A model generated the notes under the pieces. That model was not told the DNA's origin and searched no databases. It saw only the letters and a list, made by a program, of their open reading frames with translations. Positions 1 through 9,866 of a stretch of 64,000 nucleotides of DNA are shown here, one piece after another (position 1 is the stretch's first letter; the number at the start of each line of letters is the position of its first letter). Both the position numbers and the translations under genes were made by a program. The DNA lies in contig OX375879.1 in the NCBI GenBank assembly GCA_947359465.1, forward strand, positions 120,792,557 through 120,856,556, read 5' to 3'. Source of the stretch: Metellina segmentata (lineage: Eukaryota > Arthropoda > Arachnida > Araneae > Tetragnathidae).

Positions 1-509
1 TAATTATATAAGAATACGTCCCATCGTTACACGACATGACACATTAAATAAATAATTTTTCAAATATAACCCGTGTAAAAAATCACATTTAAGGTATCAA
101 TCTGTTGTAAAATATTCCGCAGATTTGAAATCCGTTGAAATTTTTACTCTATCTTCATGGTTCCAAAGTCATTAGGACGAAAAACACAGAATCTATCCTT
201 TCTTCAATGTGACATCTGCTCCGTTGTAAATTGGCACAGTTCCAAGGTTAAAAAATGCAAAATCCTGTCCTTTCTTCAATCGTGGAAGCTATGACCTCAG
301 ATTCCCAAAAGAGAGAAGGGTGAAAAAATTAATAAATAAATTTAAAAATGTTCTAGATAAAATTTGAAAATTCGGGCTGGGTAAAACAATGCAGATATTT
401 AGGACTACCTGTGTGCCAAATTTCATGATTGTAAGTGTCAGAGATTCGTCAGGACACTTTTTGTAGACAGAGACGACACAGAGAAACATTTCCTTTGATA
501 ATAGTAGAG
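1..509 (-). repeat. Helitron-like non-autonomous repeat, cut by window start
   Basis: This repeat family recurs about ten times in the window. Fuller copies begin TCTCTA(C/A)TATTATAAAAGG and end in a GC hairpin plus CTAGT, matching the 5'-TC and hairpin-CTRR ends of Helitrons. Here only the 5' part is present, reading right to left, with its terminus near 509 changed by one base. The shared internal sequence (aaatccgttgaaa, gtgtgccaaatttcat) ties it to the other copies. No ORF. Confidence 0.6.
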
Positions 510-560
510 GTCTAACTGTATTTGTGAAAGTATTTTTGGATAGTATATTATCCTGTAGTT

Positions 561-830
561 GGGACCGCAGTAGCTTGTTTGGAAGAGTAATGGATAAGCA
601 ACTGGAAGGTTACTGGTGCACGTTAAATCTGTCGTGGCCTCAAATGTCCTCATGTTGGGGAGGTGTGGAAGTCTGTTGTGGGATGCCAGCTCAGGTGCTG
701 CCTCGTCATTTGACCATAGTTCAAAAGGACGTGGTGTCGTCCTCGGATCTTTCATTTGAGGGATTGATCCCGGATCGTCATCAATAGCCCGCTGTATTGC
801 TCCAGTAAGACGTTAATTAAAATCCCTCCA
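561..830 (+). repeat. tRNA-derived SINE, family B
   Basis: The body matches the SINE consensus seen throughout the window: a 'ggtgcacgttaaatctgtcg' block, then the 'tcaggtgctgcctcgtcat' block, then 'gggattgatcccggatcgtc', and a tail at the 'gacgttaattaaaat' motif. The tRNA-like head is degenerate. The open reading frame through it is shared with other copies and is a property of the SINE, not a gene. Confidence 0.75.
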
Positions 831-929
831 TTGTAATTGGATTTTTTTTTCTGTAGAGAAACGACAATTAAGTAAATAAAAATCGAGATTAAAAGGTATG
901 CATATGTATTCATTTAAAATAATACATCC

Positions 930-1150
930 TTCTAAGGCTTCTTTAGTTTGATGGTCTACGTAAACGAGGGTTAAGTGTTTGACCCTCGTGTAATGAAAAG
1001 AAATGCCGAACTAAAACCTTGAGCTGACGAGAATTAAGATAACATTTTAAGGCTTCCAAGTTTGACGAGGGTTAAGGGCTAAGTAGACGAGGGCTATGTA
1101 TGACGAGAGCTATGTAGACTAGGGTTAGGTATTTAACCCTTGCCTCGCAG
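930..1150. repeat. Degenerate minisatellite, 'gacgagggttaag' units
   Basis: Short blocks of (t)gacgaggg(t/c)ta(a/t)g recur about six times with irregular spacing. No coding content is visible. Confidence 0.45.
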
Positions 1151-1685
1151 TGTAGTGAAATAAAATGCTGAAATTATATGCCTCATTTAGTGAAATAAAT
1201 GCCGTGTCGTAAATTAGAGCTTGGCTTGTTTTGAAAGCTCACAAGAATCAAGAGACAATTCTTTTCACAATATATAATTTTTCAGTTTCCACCCATGATA
1301 AAAAATAATACTGTTGATGTTTTCAGTTCAATGTTGATTTTAAAGCAATAAAAGTGTTTGCATTTATGAAAAAATTCTCTTTATAATATTATATAAACTG
1401 ATATGAGAATAATCGAAATTCCTGTAAAGTTGTCTTGTGAAACTCACTAAATTGAGTAGGAAAAAATCCTTTGTACTAAAAAACACAAGGCATAGGTAAA
1501 TAGAAAGGAGTTGTTCTGAATCATTTCTAAAAATGCAAACTTCTAGAATGTTTGAATCTGGGTAATACTTTCGTCTCAAGAACTACTACCGAAAGTGCTG
1601 AATACAAATAAATTTGTATCTTTTTTACTTCCTGTGTATTTTGTTTGCTTTTGTTAATCTGAAACAATTTTACGCTTTTGAAGTA

Positions 1686-2407
1686 CAGTAATACCCCAAA
1701 GTCGCCACCCCCGCGTAAGTCGGGGTACAACTTTGCTTGTAAATGCATAAAATTGGGACCAAGGACGAACAAAACACTAGTTTAAATATTTAATGTGATT
1801 GCAGTTATTTACACTTAATACAAAATATTAACAGAATAAATGAGTTACATAAAAAGTTATTTCGATGTCGATGACTTAAAAAAATCTAACAAATTCGTCT
1901 GACGACACAATGCCTTCTTTTTTACACGCATAATTTGTTCGAAGCCAGCTTATAATTTTTGTATTCCTTGCTTTGTAGCTAAAGCGTGTTCTTGTCGGTT
2001 GAGTCTGTTTTCTAAAATTTTTAGGCCCTTTTCAATTTAGCTGACACCTGTCAAGCTTGCAATTGTCATGTGCTTTTCTGATGGAACTGACTCGCAAGTA
2101 GATACTTCAGTAGCGTTTTGCTCACGCATCTCTATGATCTCATCAATTGTCAGCTCCTGACTAGCTCGTTGACGACGTAACCATTGACTTCCAAATCTAA
2201 TAGCCTGGCAAGATTAACAACTTCTGCCACATGAGCAACATGATCAGTTTCTAGCCTTTTTCCGTCTCGTTTTTGAAAAAAAAAAAAAAAAAACGGACAA
2301 AGTTTTTTCTAGACACCATTTGATGCTTTTTGGAAATATCATCCCTATGATCATTACAAGATAAGACCCCCGTAACTTCGACTTCGCGTTAAGTCGGGAT
2401 ATTACTG
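1686..2407 (-). mobile_element. Deleted pogo/Tigger-type DNA transposon
   Basis: Imperfect terminal inverted repeats begin CAGTAATACCCC on the left and CAGTAATATCCC on the right (read inward) and are flanked by TA at 1684-1685 and 2408-2409, the target duplication used by Tc1/mariner/pogo elements. The minus strand around 1930-2235 keeps broken pieces resembling the C-terminus of Tigger transposases, for example LARLLDLEVN and SQELTIDEIIEM, with stops and frameshifts. The catalytic core is gone. An A(15) run lies at 2277-2293. Confidence 0.65.
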
Positions 2408-3030
2408 TAATTTTTTTATTTTTTTTTATATAATTTTGGAAAGAAAATGTGAACAAATAAACATTTATTTGAACTTATCCGAAAATAAATTAATTTTTTT
2501 CATAAATACTTCTTTCCTTAAATTCTTTCCTGTAAATCAATATCTGTCTCTAATTTAATCTGTTCTCAGTTCTAAAGAAACAGACCGAGAGAGAGAGAGA
2601 GATGCCTTCTCTTCTGCCCCGAAACCAAACCACTCAAAATTTATAATTGTTATTGAAAAAAATAGAAGGTAAACAATCGATTAAAAATATTTTATTGAAA
2701 AGGTTTTCTAAAATGAAAAGTCGCTAAATAAAATAACACCCTGTTCAATCAGACAAAAGGATACATGCTTTAATTATATGGTGTCGATATGTTTCGATTT
2801 TGATACTTATTCAGTGATGAACGTTTTTTCCTTTAACACAATTTAATTCGATCAGTTATTTCGTCATGACAATTTACACCCATAATATTCAAATCTAAGT
2901 GAGCATTTTTATTGGTTTTCAATCAGGAGATATTTTACTGATTAACTCCGGTAATGTCGTGAATAAGTTTTCAACTCATTTGGTTTTGAACTCAGTTTGT
3001 TTCTGCGATACCCAGATTTTCAACGGATAT
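2408..3030. other. AT-rich stretch, no gene seen
   Basis: Contains a (GA)n run near 2587-2602 and poly-A/T tracts. I see no splice-framed coding sequence or recognisable element. Confidence 0.5.
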
Positions 3031-3034
3031 CCAC

Positions 3035-3475
3035 TGTACCGTCATGTAAGAATTTGACGGACAGCTGATTTAAAATTAAACTATTTATTTACATAAATAT
3101 TTACAAGATAATTATGGGCACAGCCATCGACAACCGAAACCTGCCTGAAGCCAAAGTAACACAATTGGCAAAACAGAGACGTCTGTCTCTCGTTGAATCT
3201 CGAGTCCGAATCCTCAAAATCCACGTTCGCTTCGCAGAACAGCCGCTGACAACGAGAGGGGGGTGAATTCCGAGCCCCCTAGAGATGTTTATGTTCTCTG
3301 CCGAACAGAAACACCCCCACACAGCTGCGAAAACCGTCTCTCATGCCACCGCAAAAACGTGATCCCAGATAAGAGACCGGGGAACCGCACGTGCAGAATA
3401 AAGTTGTTTTCGCATTCCGAAACATTCCAGCGTCCACGTGTTAGGGAAAAGGGTCGGCAAGTACCATATGGTACA
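3035..3475 (-). repeat. 3' LTR of the retrotransposon
   Basis: Read on the minus strand the LTR starts TGTACCATATGGTACT, containing the 14-bp palindrome GTACCATATGGTAC, and ends GACGGTACA, so it has TG...CA ends and a TGTACC/GGTACA terminal inverted repeat. A minus-strand AATAAA lies near its 3' end (plus ctatttatttac at about 3080). It matches the 8119-8559 copy over its whole 441 bp. Confidence 0.93.
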
Positions 3476-3495
3476 ACCGCCCCCACTACTGAAAA
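3476..3495 (-). other. Polypurine tract candidate
   Basis: Directly inside the 3' LTR the minus strand reads agtagtgggggcggt, a purine-rich run where second-strand priming is expected in LTR retrotransposons. Confidence 0.55.
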
Positions 3496-4492
3496 AACTT
3501 TTCCCAAAGGTGAAAAGTTTTCAACGTACGCATCCACAGACGCACGGATAATCACCCACTGGCAATTCAGAATAACAGATCACTTACCACCACCATATCC
3601 TGAAACCGTGACTCAAGAATATGTGTAAGGCAAGTTAAATCCAATCAATTTAAAATTCATATACCGGAGTAACTTTCTACTCCCTTACAGTATGGTCACT
3701 CAAGGCTCAAATACCAAATTAAAAAAAAACAAAATAAACACCAAACTTTAAGATTTATACCAAATTCGTTAAAACTAAAACCAAATCACATTAACCACAT
3801 CACATATAAGAATTTCGTTAAGCGAAACCCAAAATTTCAATACACAATACGAACTATACAAATTCCATTAACCAGACAAAAATACAACAAAGCATATTTC
3901 TAAATTCAATATTTTCGCTAAGCGAACCCAGAATAAACAAACCATACGAACTATAATAATACTTTCATTAAACCAACCAAAATACACCAAAACATGTATA
4001 AAATATCAATCTTGTTAAGCGAAAACCAAATTCCTAAGTTTCACTCAACACACGTCATGAGTTGCAATTTTAAAACTACAAATCTTCGACAGTGGTTTAG
4101 AATGACAGAGTGAAAACATCCTAAACACAAAATCAATTTCCGCTCTACACAAAGCATAATTTAAATTTGCACGTAGCTTTCAGCGAAAAGTACTCGAATG
4201 AAGAACATAGATACAAGAAATCAATTCCACCATACGCAAAACATAGTTTACAACTTTTGACATTTAAAATCCTCAGCAAAAGATACTGATATCATTGAAT
4301 GAATATTTCATAATTACAAGGCTACCAATTTCACTCCGAGCAAACATGATTCACAATTTTAGCACTTAAAATCTCCAGAAAGAAAAAAGAAACATTTAAG
4401 TGAAGTGCCCATAACTACAAAAATCTCCATTTCACTCAACTCAAAACATGATTCGCAATAATATTACACTATACAACACAAATCTTCCTCAA
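3496..4492 (-). other. A-rich 3' internal region with degenerate repeats
   Basis: About 1 kb between the ORF stop and the 3' LTR has no ORF. On the plus strand the motif gttaagcgaa / gctaagcgaa recurs near 3817, 3912 and 4016, each followed by related sequence, giving roughly 95-100-bp degenerate repeat units. A second set around 'atgattcacaat' follows at 4340-4460. There is no sign of an env gene. Confidence 0.5.
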
Positions 4493-7228
4493 TTACATTT
4501 TATTTAGCTCCTTGAATTTTCGTGAAAAGCGCGACTCAGACTGTCGGCGTTCAATTTTTTTTCTTTTCCCAGATCGGTGTTCGATCGCGGAATTTCCAAT
4601 TTTTTTTGGTCGATGCATTTCCAAAATCATTAATACCCTCCCGATTTCACATTCCTGCCAATCTCGTGACAATTTTATCTGGGGTCCTAGCCATTTCTCA
4701 TACCGCAAGGTGTCTGGGGTTTTTATACTCTTCCCGTGCACCAATTCTGCCGGGGCGTAAACGCTGCTCACGTGTACCGTGGAAAACACTAACGGTGTAA
4801 GTTGTGGGTCCCAATCTGATCCGGCTCCGGAACCTAACTCTAAAGGTCTTGGCTTCACCCCTTCACTCACTAGCAACTCTTTTCTTTTCCCCTTTTGGCC
4901 CACGTGACCTATTTCAAAAGTTTCCTCCTGAACGGAAACCTCTAATTCTTCTTCTAACCCTGGGCCACCTTCCGTTATCTTTCCCTTACTGCTATTCGGT
5001 ATTTCCAGGAAAATCATTCCCGTCGTTTCACTTGCTACCCCCACTGGAAGAACCAACGGTTCTTCCGATCGCACCTTTGCGATCGCGGTCTGGATTACCA
5101 ACCTCGGAGAGCATAACTTGGCTACTTGGGGACTTACTTTCTCCCCTCCAGAAACATCGTCGTCTCTCTGCTCCTTTAGTTCTTTTTTCTGGTCGTTAGC
5201 CTCTGTCATAGGAAGACTAATAGGCTTGCCCGATCTCAACTCCGCGTCGGTCTTATTTATCGCCAACGGGGCCGCAACATAATCTTCCATCTCCCGAAAA
5301 CACCCGGGCCAATAAAAATACCGCGCAAGCTTATCCTTTGGTTTCGTACCCCCCAGGTGCGCCGATGTCCCTTCGTGACACAACGCCAAAACCTTTTGCC
5401 TTAACGCCTTTGGCACTACTAATAATTTCTGTGCCAGACCCATTCGGTCTTCTCGACCTTTTACAAGTATTCCCTTCTCAAATGAATATGGTTTATCCCT
5501 CTGATTTTGTTTTGGGTCGGACGCCATCTCTAACGCCTCTTTCAAACTAGGGCAATTTTCCTGCGCCTTCTTAAATTCCTCTCTCTTTACTTCCAGAAGC
5601 TCCAATTCCGTGCCGCTTGCCTCCGCCACGGGAATAACAAGCGGTTCGTCCAACCTCAATTCTGTAGCTGTCTTGTCTATCCCCGGCGAGGGCGAAATCG
5701 AAACTACTTGGGGGTTTTCCCCCTCCCCCAAAACATTCGCTTCTGACTGCCGTTTCTGTAAACGCGTTTGAACGGCATTAATTTGCTCAGTTTCCGAGAA
5801 CTCATATCCCGTTAATTCGCGAATCATCTGAGCTGTTCGGTTACCTAAGATGTATCGTCGCACATCGGCGGTGTTTGCAAAGACAGCTGCCTTGGTAGTG
5901 ATTGACCCAAAACCTCCTTCTACTTTCACTTCCGCTAAGGGTAACGAAATTTGATAGGAGTCTAGCGGTTGCTGAATCCACACGGTCTCTCCCGTGTAGG
6001 ATTTGGGGTCCACGTAATTCCGGTGTACTAAATCCAAGGTCGAACCCGAATCTCGAAGGATGTTTATTTCTTTAGCGTTTACAGATCCCTTTTGTACATA
6101 CGGCATCAATAATTCATGTTCGGCTTCCCGTCTGAGTCTATTTACCGATTCAACTGTCACCCTATTCCCCAACCTCGGACAATTTGGCCTTAGGTGGTCC
6201 CTCGCGTTGCACTCAAAACACCGCGGCGTGCGTCTCCGGTCAAAAGTGTCGAATTTCCTTCCCTGGGAACTAGGCGGGAAAAAATCGTTCTTCCCTCGAG
6301 CGGGAGCAGGATGGTATTTACCCTCTCTGACTTTGGCTGGGAAAGGCGTACTTCCTTTGGGTTTTTCGAAAGGCTTTCTTTTGGGTTTCCGAATGTCTTC
6401 GTAGGAATCTAGCAGTTCGGCTAATTTGCCGGGGTTTTTAATCTTAGCCCAATCATCGAGGAAATGGTCCCTCACCTCCAACGGGACACGTCTTTTGACT
6501 TGGTCCGTTATCATTAAATCTTTTAAAGATTCATAGTCCATAACCTCCAACCCTCGAATCCACTCTTCCAGATAATTTCGGGTTTCGAAAATAAAATCCT
6601 TCCAAGTGCTATCGGGTTTTCGGCTATGGTGGAGGAATTTTTGGCGAAAAATTTCGGGACTCAACTTATACCGCTTTAGCAGAAGCTCTTTGACGTGGTC
6701 ATAGTTTTCTGCTACTTCATCTGGTTCGCGTGCGATGATCTGCACGATATCCAGAGGCAATACCGGTTGTAAGCAAGACACCCAGTCTTTTTTCTCAATG
6801 TTAGCCCTCTTAGCCTGACGCTCAAACATTATCAGGTACAGACTAATGTCGGTCTGGTCTGAATCGAATTTGGGAACCAGTTTTAAAATATCTATTCGTG
6901 GTTTTCCTTGGGAACTTAACGAGTCGACGTGATCGCGGGGTTCTCGTCGGGATGCCTCAATCCGTAGTTTTTCAAGCTCAAAGTTATACTGTCGTTCTTG
7001 TTCCCTATCCCTATCCTTACTTGCTTGTTCTTTTTCCTGCCTCTCCCTCTCCCGTCTTTCCTGTATAATCCTTTCTAACGCCACTTTTGTGTATTCCTCA
7101 TCGTAGGAATCGTGCGAGAGGATTAACTCCTTAAGTTGGGATGTCATTAATCCCGGTGTAACCATTCTTTCCAAAAATTCCGCTAGTTCCTCTAGATCTT
7201 GTTTCCTACCTTTGCCCAAGTACGCCAT
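4493..7228 (-). CDS. Gag-protease-integrase remnant polyprotein, 911 aa
   Basis: This is a single uninterrupted ORF. Residues 1-100 are charged with a coiled-coil-like RERERQEKEQ stretch. About 110-280 looks like a Ty3/gypsy capsid. A zinc knuckle of the form CX2CX4HX4C lies at C337-C340-H345-C350. An aspartic protease DSG motif is at D393, with a possible flap near 460-470. At 555-650 it changes to the integrase H2C2 finger (H618, H624, C643), but the last cysteine is missing. After more low-complexity sequence, 824-850 resembles the end of an integrase core (YAPAELVHGKS). Reverse transcriptase, RNase H and the DD(E) core are missing, yet the frame is kept. Three related blocks near 503-545, 655-680 and 691-742 look like internal duplications. 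The ATG at 7226-7228 is the first in frame. Family placement is from domain resemblance only. Confidence 0.9.
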   Translation of the reverse strand: MAYLGKGRKQDLEELAEFLERMVTPGLMTSQLKELILSHDSYDEEYTKVALERIIQERRERERQEKEQASKDRDREQERQYNFELEKLRIEASRREPRDHVDSLSSQGKPRIDILKLVPKFDSDQTDISLYLIMFERQAKRANIEKKDWVSCLQPVLPLDIVQIIAREPDEVAENYDHVKELLLKRYKLSPEIFRQKFLHHSRKPDSTWKDFIFETRNYLEEWIRGLEVMDYESLKDLMITDQVKRRVPLEVRDHFLDDWAKIKNPGKLAELLDSYEDIRKPKRKPFEKPKGSTPFPAKVREGKYHPAPARGKNDFFPPSSQGRKFDTFDRRRTPRCFECNARDHLRPNCPRLGNRVTVESVNRLRREAEHELLMPYVQKGSVNAKEINILRDSGSTLDLVHRNYVDPKSYTGETVWIQQPLDSYQISLPLAEVKVEGGFGSITTKAAVFANTADVRRYILGNRTAQMIRELTGYEFSETEQINAVQTRLQKRQSEANVLGEGENPQVVSISPSPGIDKTATELRLDEPLVIPVAEASGTELELLEVKREEFKKAQENCPSLKEALEMASDPKQNQRDKPYSFEKGILVKGREDRMGLAQKLLVVPKALRQKVLALCHEGTSAHLGGTKPKDKLARYFYWPGCFREMEDYVAAPLAINKTDAELRSGKPISLPMTEANDQKKELKEQRDDDVSGGEKVSPQVAKLCSPRLVIQTAIAKVRSEEPLVLPVGVASETTGMIFLEIPNSSKGKITEGGPGLEEELEVSVQEETFEIGHVGQKGKRKELLVSEGVKPRPLELGSGAGSDWDPQLTPLVFSTVHVSSVYAPAELVHGKSIKTPDTLRYEKWLGPQIKLSRDWQECEIGRVLMILEMHRPKKIGNSAIEHRSGKRKKIERRQSESRFSRKFKELNKM

Positions 7229-8118
7229 TTCGAAAATTCAAAATTGCCAAAAAACCAAAAAATTCAATTCTTTTGCACAACACCCAATTCAATACTTTTT
7301 ACGACATACCGTAATCTCACAACATACAATAATTTAGCAATTCTAAAATGCACAATACAGATTCAAAAAAAAAATACTTAAGCTAAATCAATTCCCTTTG
7401 GAGTGACCACACTAATTGAGATTAACAAAATTTTAGCTATTACACAATTCTTGAAACTTAGTCACAGTGACAAAATAGGGAAATGGCACTAACCTGTATC
7501 TGCTGACTTGGATCACTTGGCACCACTGTCCACAGGCTGGACCACGGGTGGAAACACTGCCCTGCACTGCACTATCTTCGGCTAAAAAGCCCACAAACAC
7601 ACTCTTCGGCTGAAAGCCCACTGGTGTAGGTCGTCTCGACCTCTTCCACAACGCGCACAAATAGCACTGCGCCACTGACGAAAAAACGGTTCGCGATGAA
7701 CCTATAATAGCCGATCAAGATGATCTCTGGACGAACCGGTGGGGAATCTATTCCCCTGATGAACAGGACTTGTCGAGCTTTCCGTCGATTCCGCTCACGC
7801 TCCGTTGAAAAGGGCCGGCAACTCGAAACCAAAACCAGAACTTCTTGCGACGAGTTTTGGTGATGGATGGGGTCGGTGACTCCGGTACCTCCTTCTCGCT
7901 TTCTCTAAGACTAGGGAACGGTCTCCAGCGAAAATCCGAACTTCTGGTTTCGAAGTTCTATGGTTTCAGCGAAAGTGACAATCCGACAGCGGAAATGACA
8001 ATCCGAACTTCTGGTTTCGAAGTTCTATCGGCCTTCTCTTTCAGGCAAAACGGCAGGTTCGATTTACTTGTCGAGGCTGTTTTAATCTATCAACCCCGCT
8101 GCCACCAATATAATAAGC
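7229..8118 (-). other. Retrotransposon leader
   Basis: About 890 bp between the 5' LTR and the gag start. It has no long ORF in element orientation. The plus-strand block 'gaacttctggtttcgaagttc' is repeated near 7937 and 8008, giving a small internal duplication. Confidence 0.6.
8092..8110 (-). other. Primer-binding-site candidate
   Basis: About nine bases inside the 5' LTR the minus strand reads TTGGTGGCAGCGGGGTTGA. It starts with the TGG expected of a sequence complementary to a tRNA 3' CCA end. I could not assign the tRNA. Confidence 0.4.
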
Positions 8119-8559
8119 TGTACCGTCATGTAAGAATTTGACGGACAGCTGATTTAAAATTAAACTATTTATTTACATAAATATTTACAAGATAATTATG
8201 GGCACAGCCATCGACAACCGAAACCTGCCTGAAGCCAAAGTAACACAATTGGCAAAACAGAGACGTCTGTCTCTCGTTGAATCTCGAGTCCGAATCCTCA
8301 AAATCCACGTTCGCTTCGCAGAACCGCCGCTGACAACGAGAGGGGGGTGAATTCCGAGCCCCCTAGAGATGTTTATGTTCTCTGCCGAACAGAAACACCC
8401 CCACACAGCTGCGAAAACCGTCTCTCATGCCACCGCAAAAACGTGATCCCAGATAAGAGACCGGGGAACCGCACGTGCAGAATAAAGTTGTTTTCGCATT
8501 CCGAAACATTCCAGCGTCCACGTGTTAGGGAAAAGGGTCGGCAAGTACCATATGGTACA
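8119..8559 (-). repeat. 5' LTR of the retrotransposon
   Basis: Same length and ends as the copy at 3035-3475. The only difference I found is c versus a in 'gcagaac(c/a)gccgctg'. In element orientation it would carry the promoter. Confidence 0.93.
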
Positions 8560-8691
8560 CCACTTATACTCAATGAATTATTATTCATTTTCAACAATCA
8601 TTATTTTTCAGGAGAATTTTGCGAGTTGTCGCTTTTTGTATCGCTTTAGCATAGCAGAAAAATCGTTTATGAATAATAAACATAATTTCAG

Positions 8692-8797
8692 GTGGGTGAA
8701 GACGACAGAGCCCTTGTACAAACACTTGGAAAATGAGGAAAAGGCTGGAGAGGTAAGGACTGGAGAGGTAAAGGCTGAAAATGAAATTACGGCTCAC
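8692..8797 (+). CDS. Possible upstream exon of the RasGEF gene
   Basis: A good acceptor (cataatttcag) at 8681-8691 and a donor (GTAAGA) at 8798 bound 106 bp. One frame is open (begins WVKTTEPLYKHLENE) and ends in phase 0, which fits the phase-0 start of the next exon at 9795. There is no domain match to support it, and an alternative donor (GTAAGG) lies inside at about 8753. If real, the LTR element at 3031-8563 lies in the intron just upstream. Confidence 0.35.
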
Positions 8798-9099
8798 GTA
8801 AGAAAATACTTCTTAATTTATTTATTTGCAGTTTGTGGCGAAAACTGTTGCCTTCAGACGCACTTGTCCTTTAAGTGTGTTCTGGCTTCGATGATTCAAG
8901 GTACTCGAGTGTTCTTTTCTCTTCCTGTGGGGATGACTGTTTTAGAAAGCACTACCGAGTTACCCAAGTAATCCATCTCTGCTTCCATCGCACAACCCGA
9001 TTCATTAATCCTCACCGAAGACATTTTCTCCTGGATGTTGTGTTTGGCGTAGCTTGGCAAAATATAGCCTTTGCACCATAAACCGCCAAACAATCAACC

Positions 9100-9650
9100 T
9101 TTGGAATTATTCTACTCTACTCTTTTCCCTAGAAAAGAATCCATTGGAAATATTCTACAACTTCTTTTTCTTCAGAATATAATATTTTGTAAACATTCTA
9201 CTACTCCTTTCCTTCGAATATAACCCATTGCAATTATTTTACCGATCCTTTCCCTAGAAAAGAATGCATTGGAATTATTCTACTCTACTCATTTCTCTAG
9301 AATAGAATCCATTAGATTTATTCTACCGCTCCTTTCCCTAGAATAGAATCCAGTGGAATTATTTTACCATCCTTTCCCTAGAATAGAATCTTTGTAAATA
9401 TTCTACTACTCCTTTTCTTCGAATAGAATTCATTGGAAATATTCTACTACTTCTTTTTCCTTAAAATATAATCCATTGGAAATATTCTTCTACTCCTTTC
9501 TATAGAATAGAATCGTTAAGAAAGATTCCGTTGGTCTCCTTTCTATAGAATAGAATCGTTAAGAACGATTCCGTTGATCTACTTTCCTTAGAATATAATT
9601 CCATAGTAGCATTCTGTTGTTAGTTCCTTAAAATATAATATATACCTTTC
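9100..9650. repeat. Minisatellite, about 50-bp units
   Basis: Roughly ten diverged tandem units of the pattern 'tccctagaatagaatccat' + 'tggaattattctac'. The array ends about 145 bp before the first firm RasGEF exon. The last units carry a variant 'aatcgttaagaa(a/c)gattccg' segment. Confidence 0.8.
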
Positions 9651-9794
9651 GAAAAATTTTGTTGGACCTAGTTTCGAACTGGTGACTCTCCTCGAGTCCC
9701 TACCGCTACTCTTCCCACTGGGTTCCGCGAGTTGCAGCATTGGAGTGAATGTGTTTGTGTTAACATATAATGTATAGCTCCAATTTCTTTGCAG

Positions 9795-9866
9795 AGTTGT
9801 CTTCGACATCCGACTTATGCTTTTAAGGCGATCGTGTTCTTGAGTCACGATCCAAAAGACCTGGCC
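9795..9866 (+). CDS. RasGEF exon 1 of 8 recognised
   Basis: Acceptor tttctttgcag, donor GTAAGT. The 24 codons include AIVFLSHDPKDLA, the beginning of the catalytic domain. Phase 0 at both ends. Confidence 0.8.

Larger units (their letters stand above)
3031..8563 (-). mobile_element. Young LTR retrotransposon (Ty3/gypsy-type), RT-less
   Basis: Two 441-bp direct LTRs at 3035-3475 and 8119-8559 are flanked by the same 4-bp target duplication, ccac (3031-3034 and 8560-8563). The element reads on the minus strand: 5' LTR at the right, 890-bp leader, one 911-codon ORF, a 1-kb A-rich 3' region, polypurine tract, 3' LTR. I found one LTR difference (a/c near 3240 and 8324), so the insertion is recent. 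Reverse transcriptase, RNase H and the integrase catalytic core are absent, so it can only have moved with proteins supplied in trans, or else the deletion came later. It sits upstream of the recognised RasGEF exons, probably in an intron or the 5' flank. Confidence 0.93.

Noticed and set aside
3263..3628. Frames inside the LTRs (also 3101-3322, 8185-8406, 8347-8649)
   Set aside because: Identical frames occur in both LTRs because the LTRs are identical; there is no protein resemblance.
4512..6404. Several plus-strand frames of 70-131 codons
   Set aside because: They lie antisense to the 911-codon gag-type ORF and have no resemblance to known proteins.
8815..8905. Possible exon after acceptor 'tttatttgcag' at about 8831
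   Set aside because: None of the three frames joins in phase with both the upstream candidate exon and the exon at 9795 without a stop.
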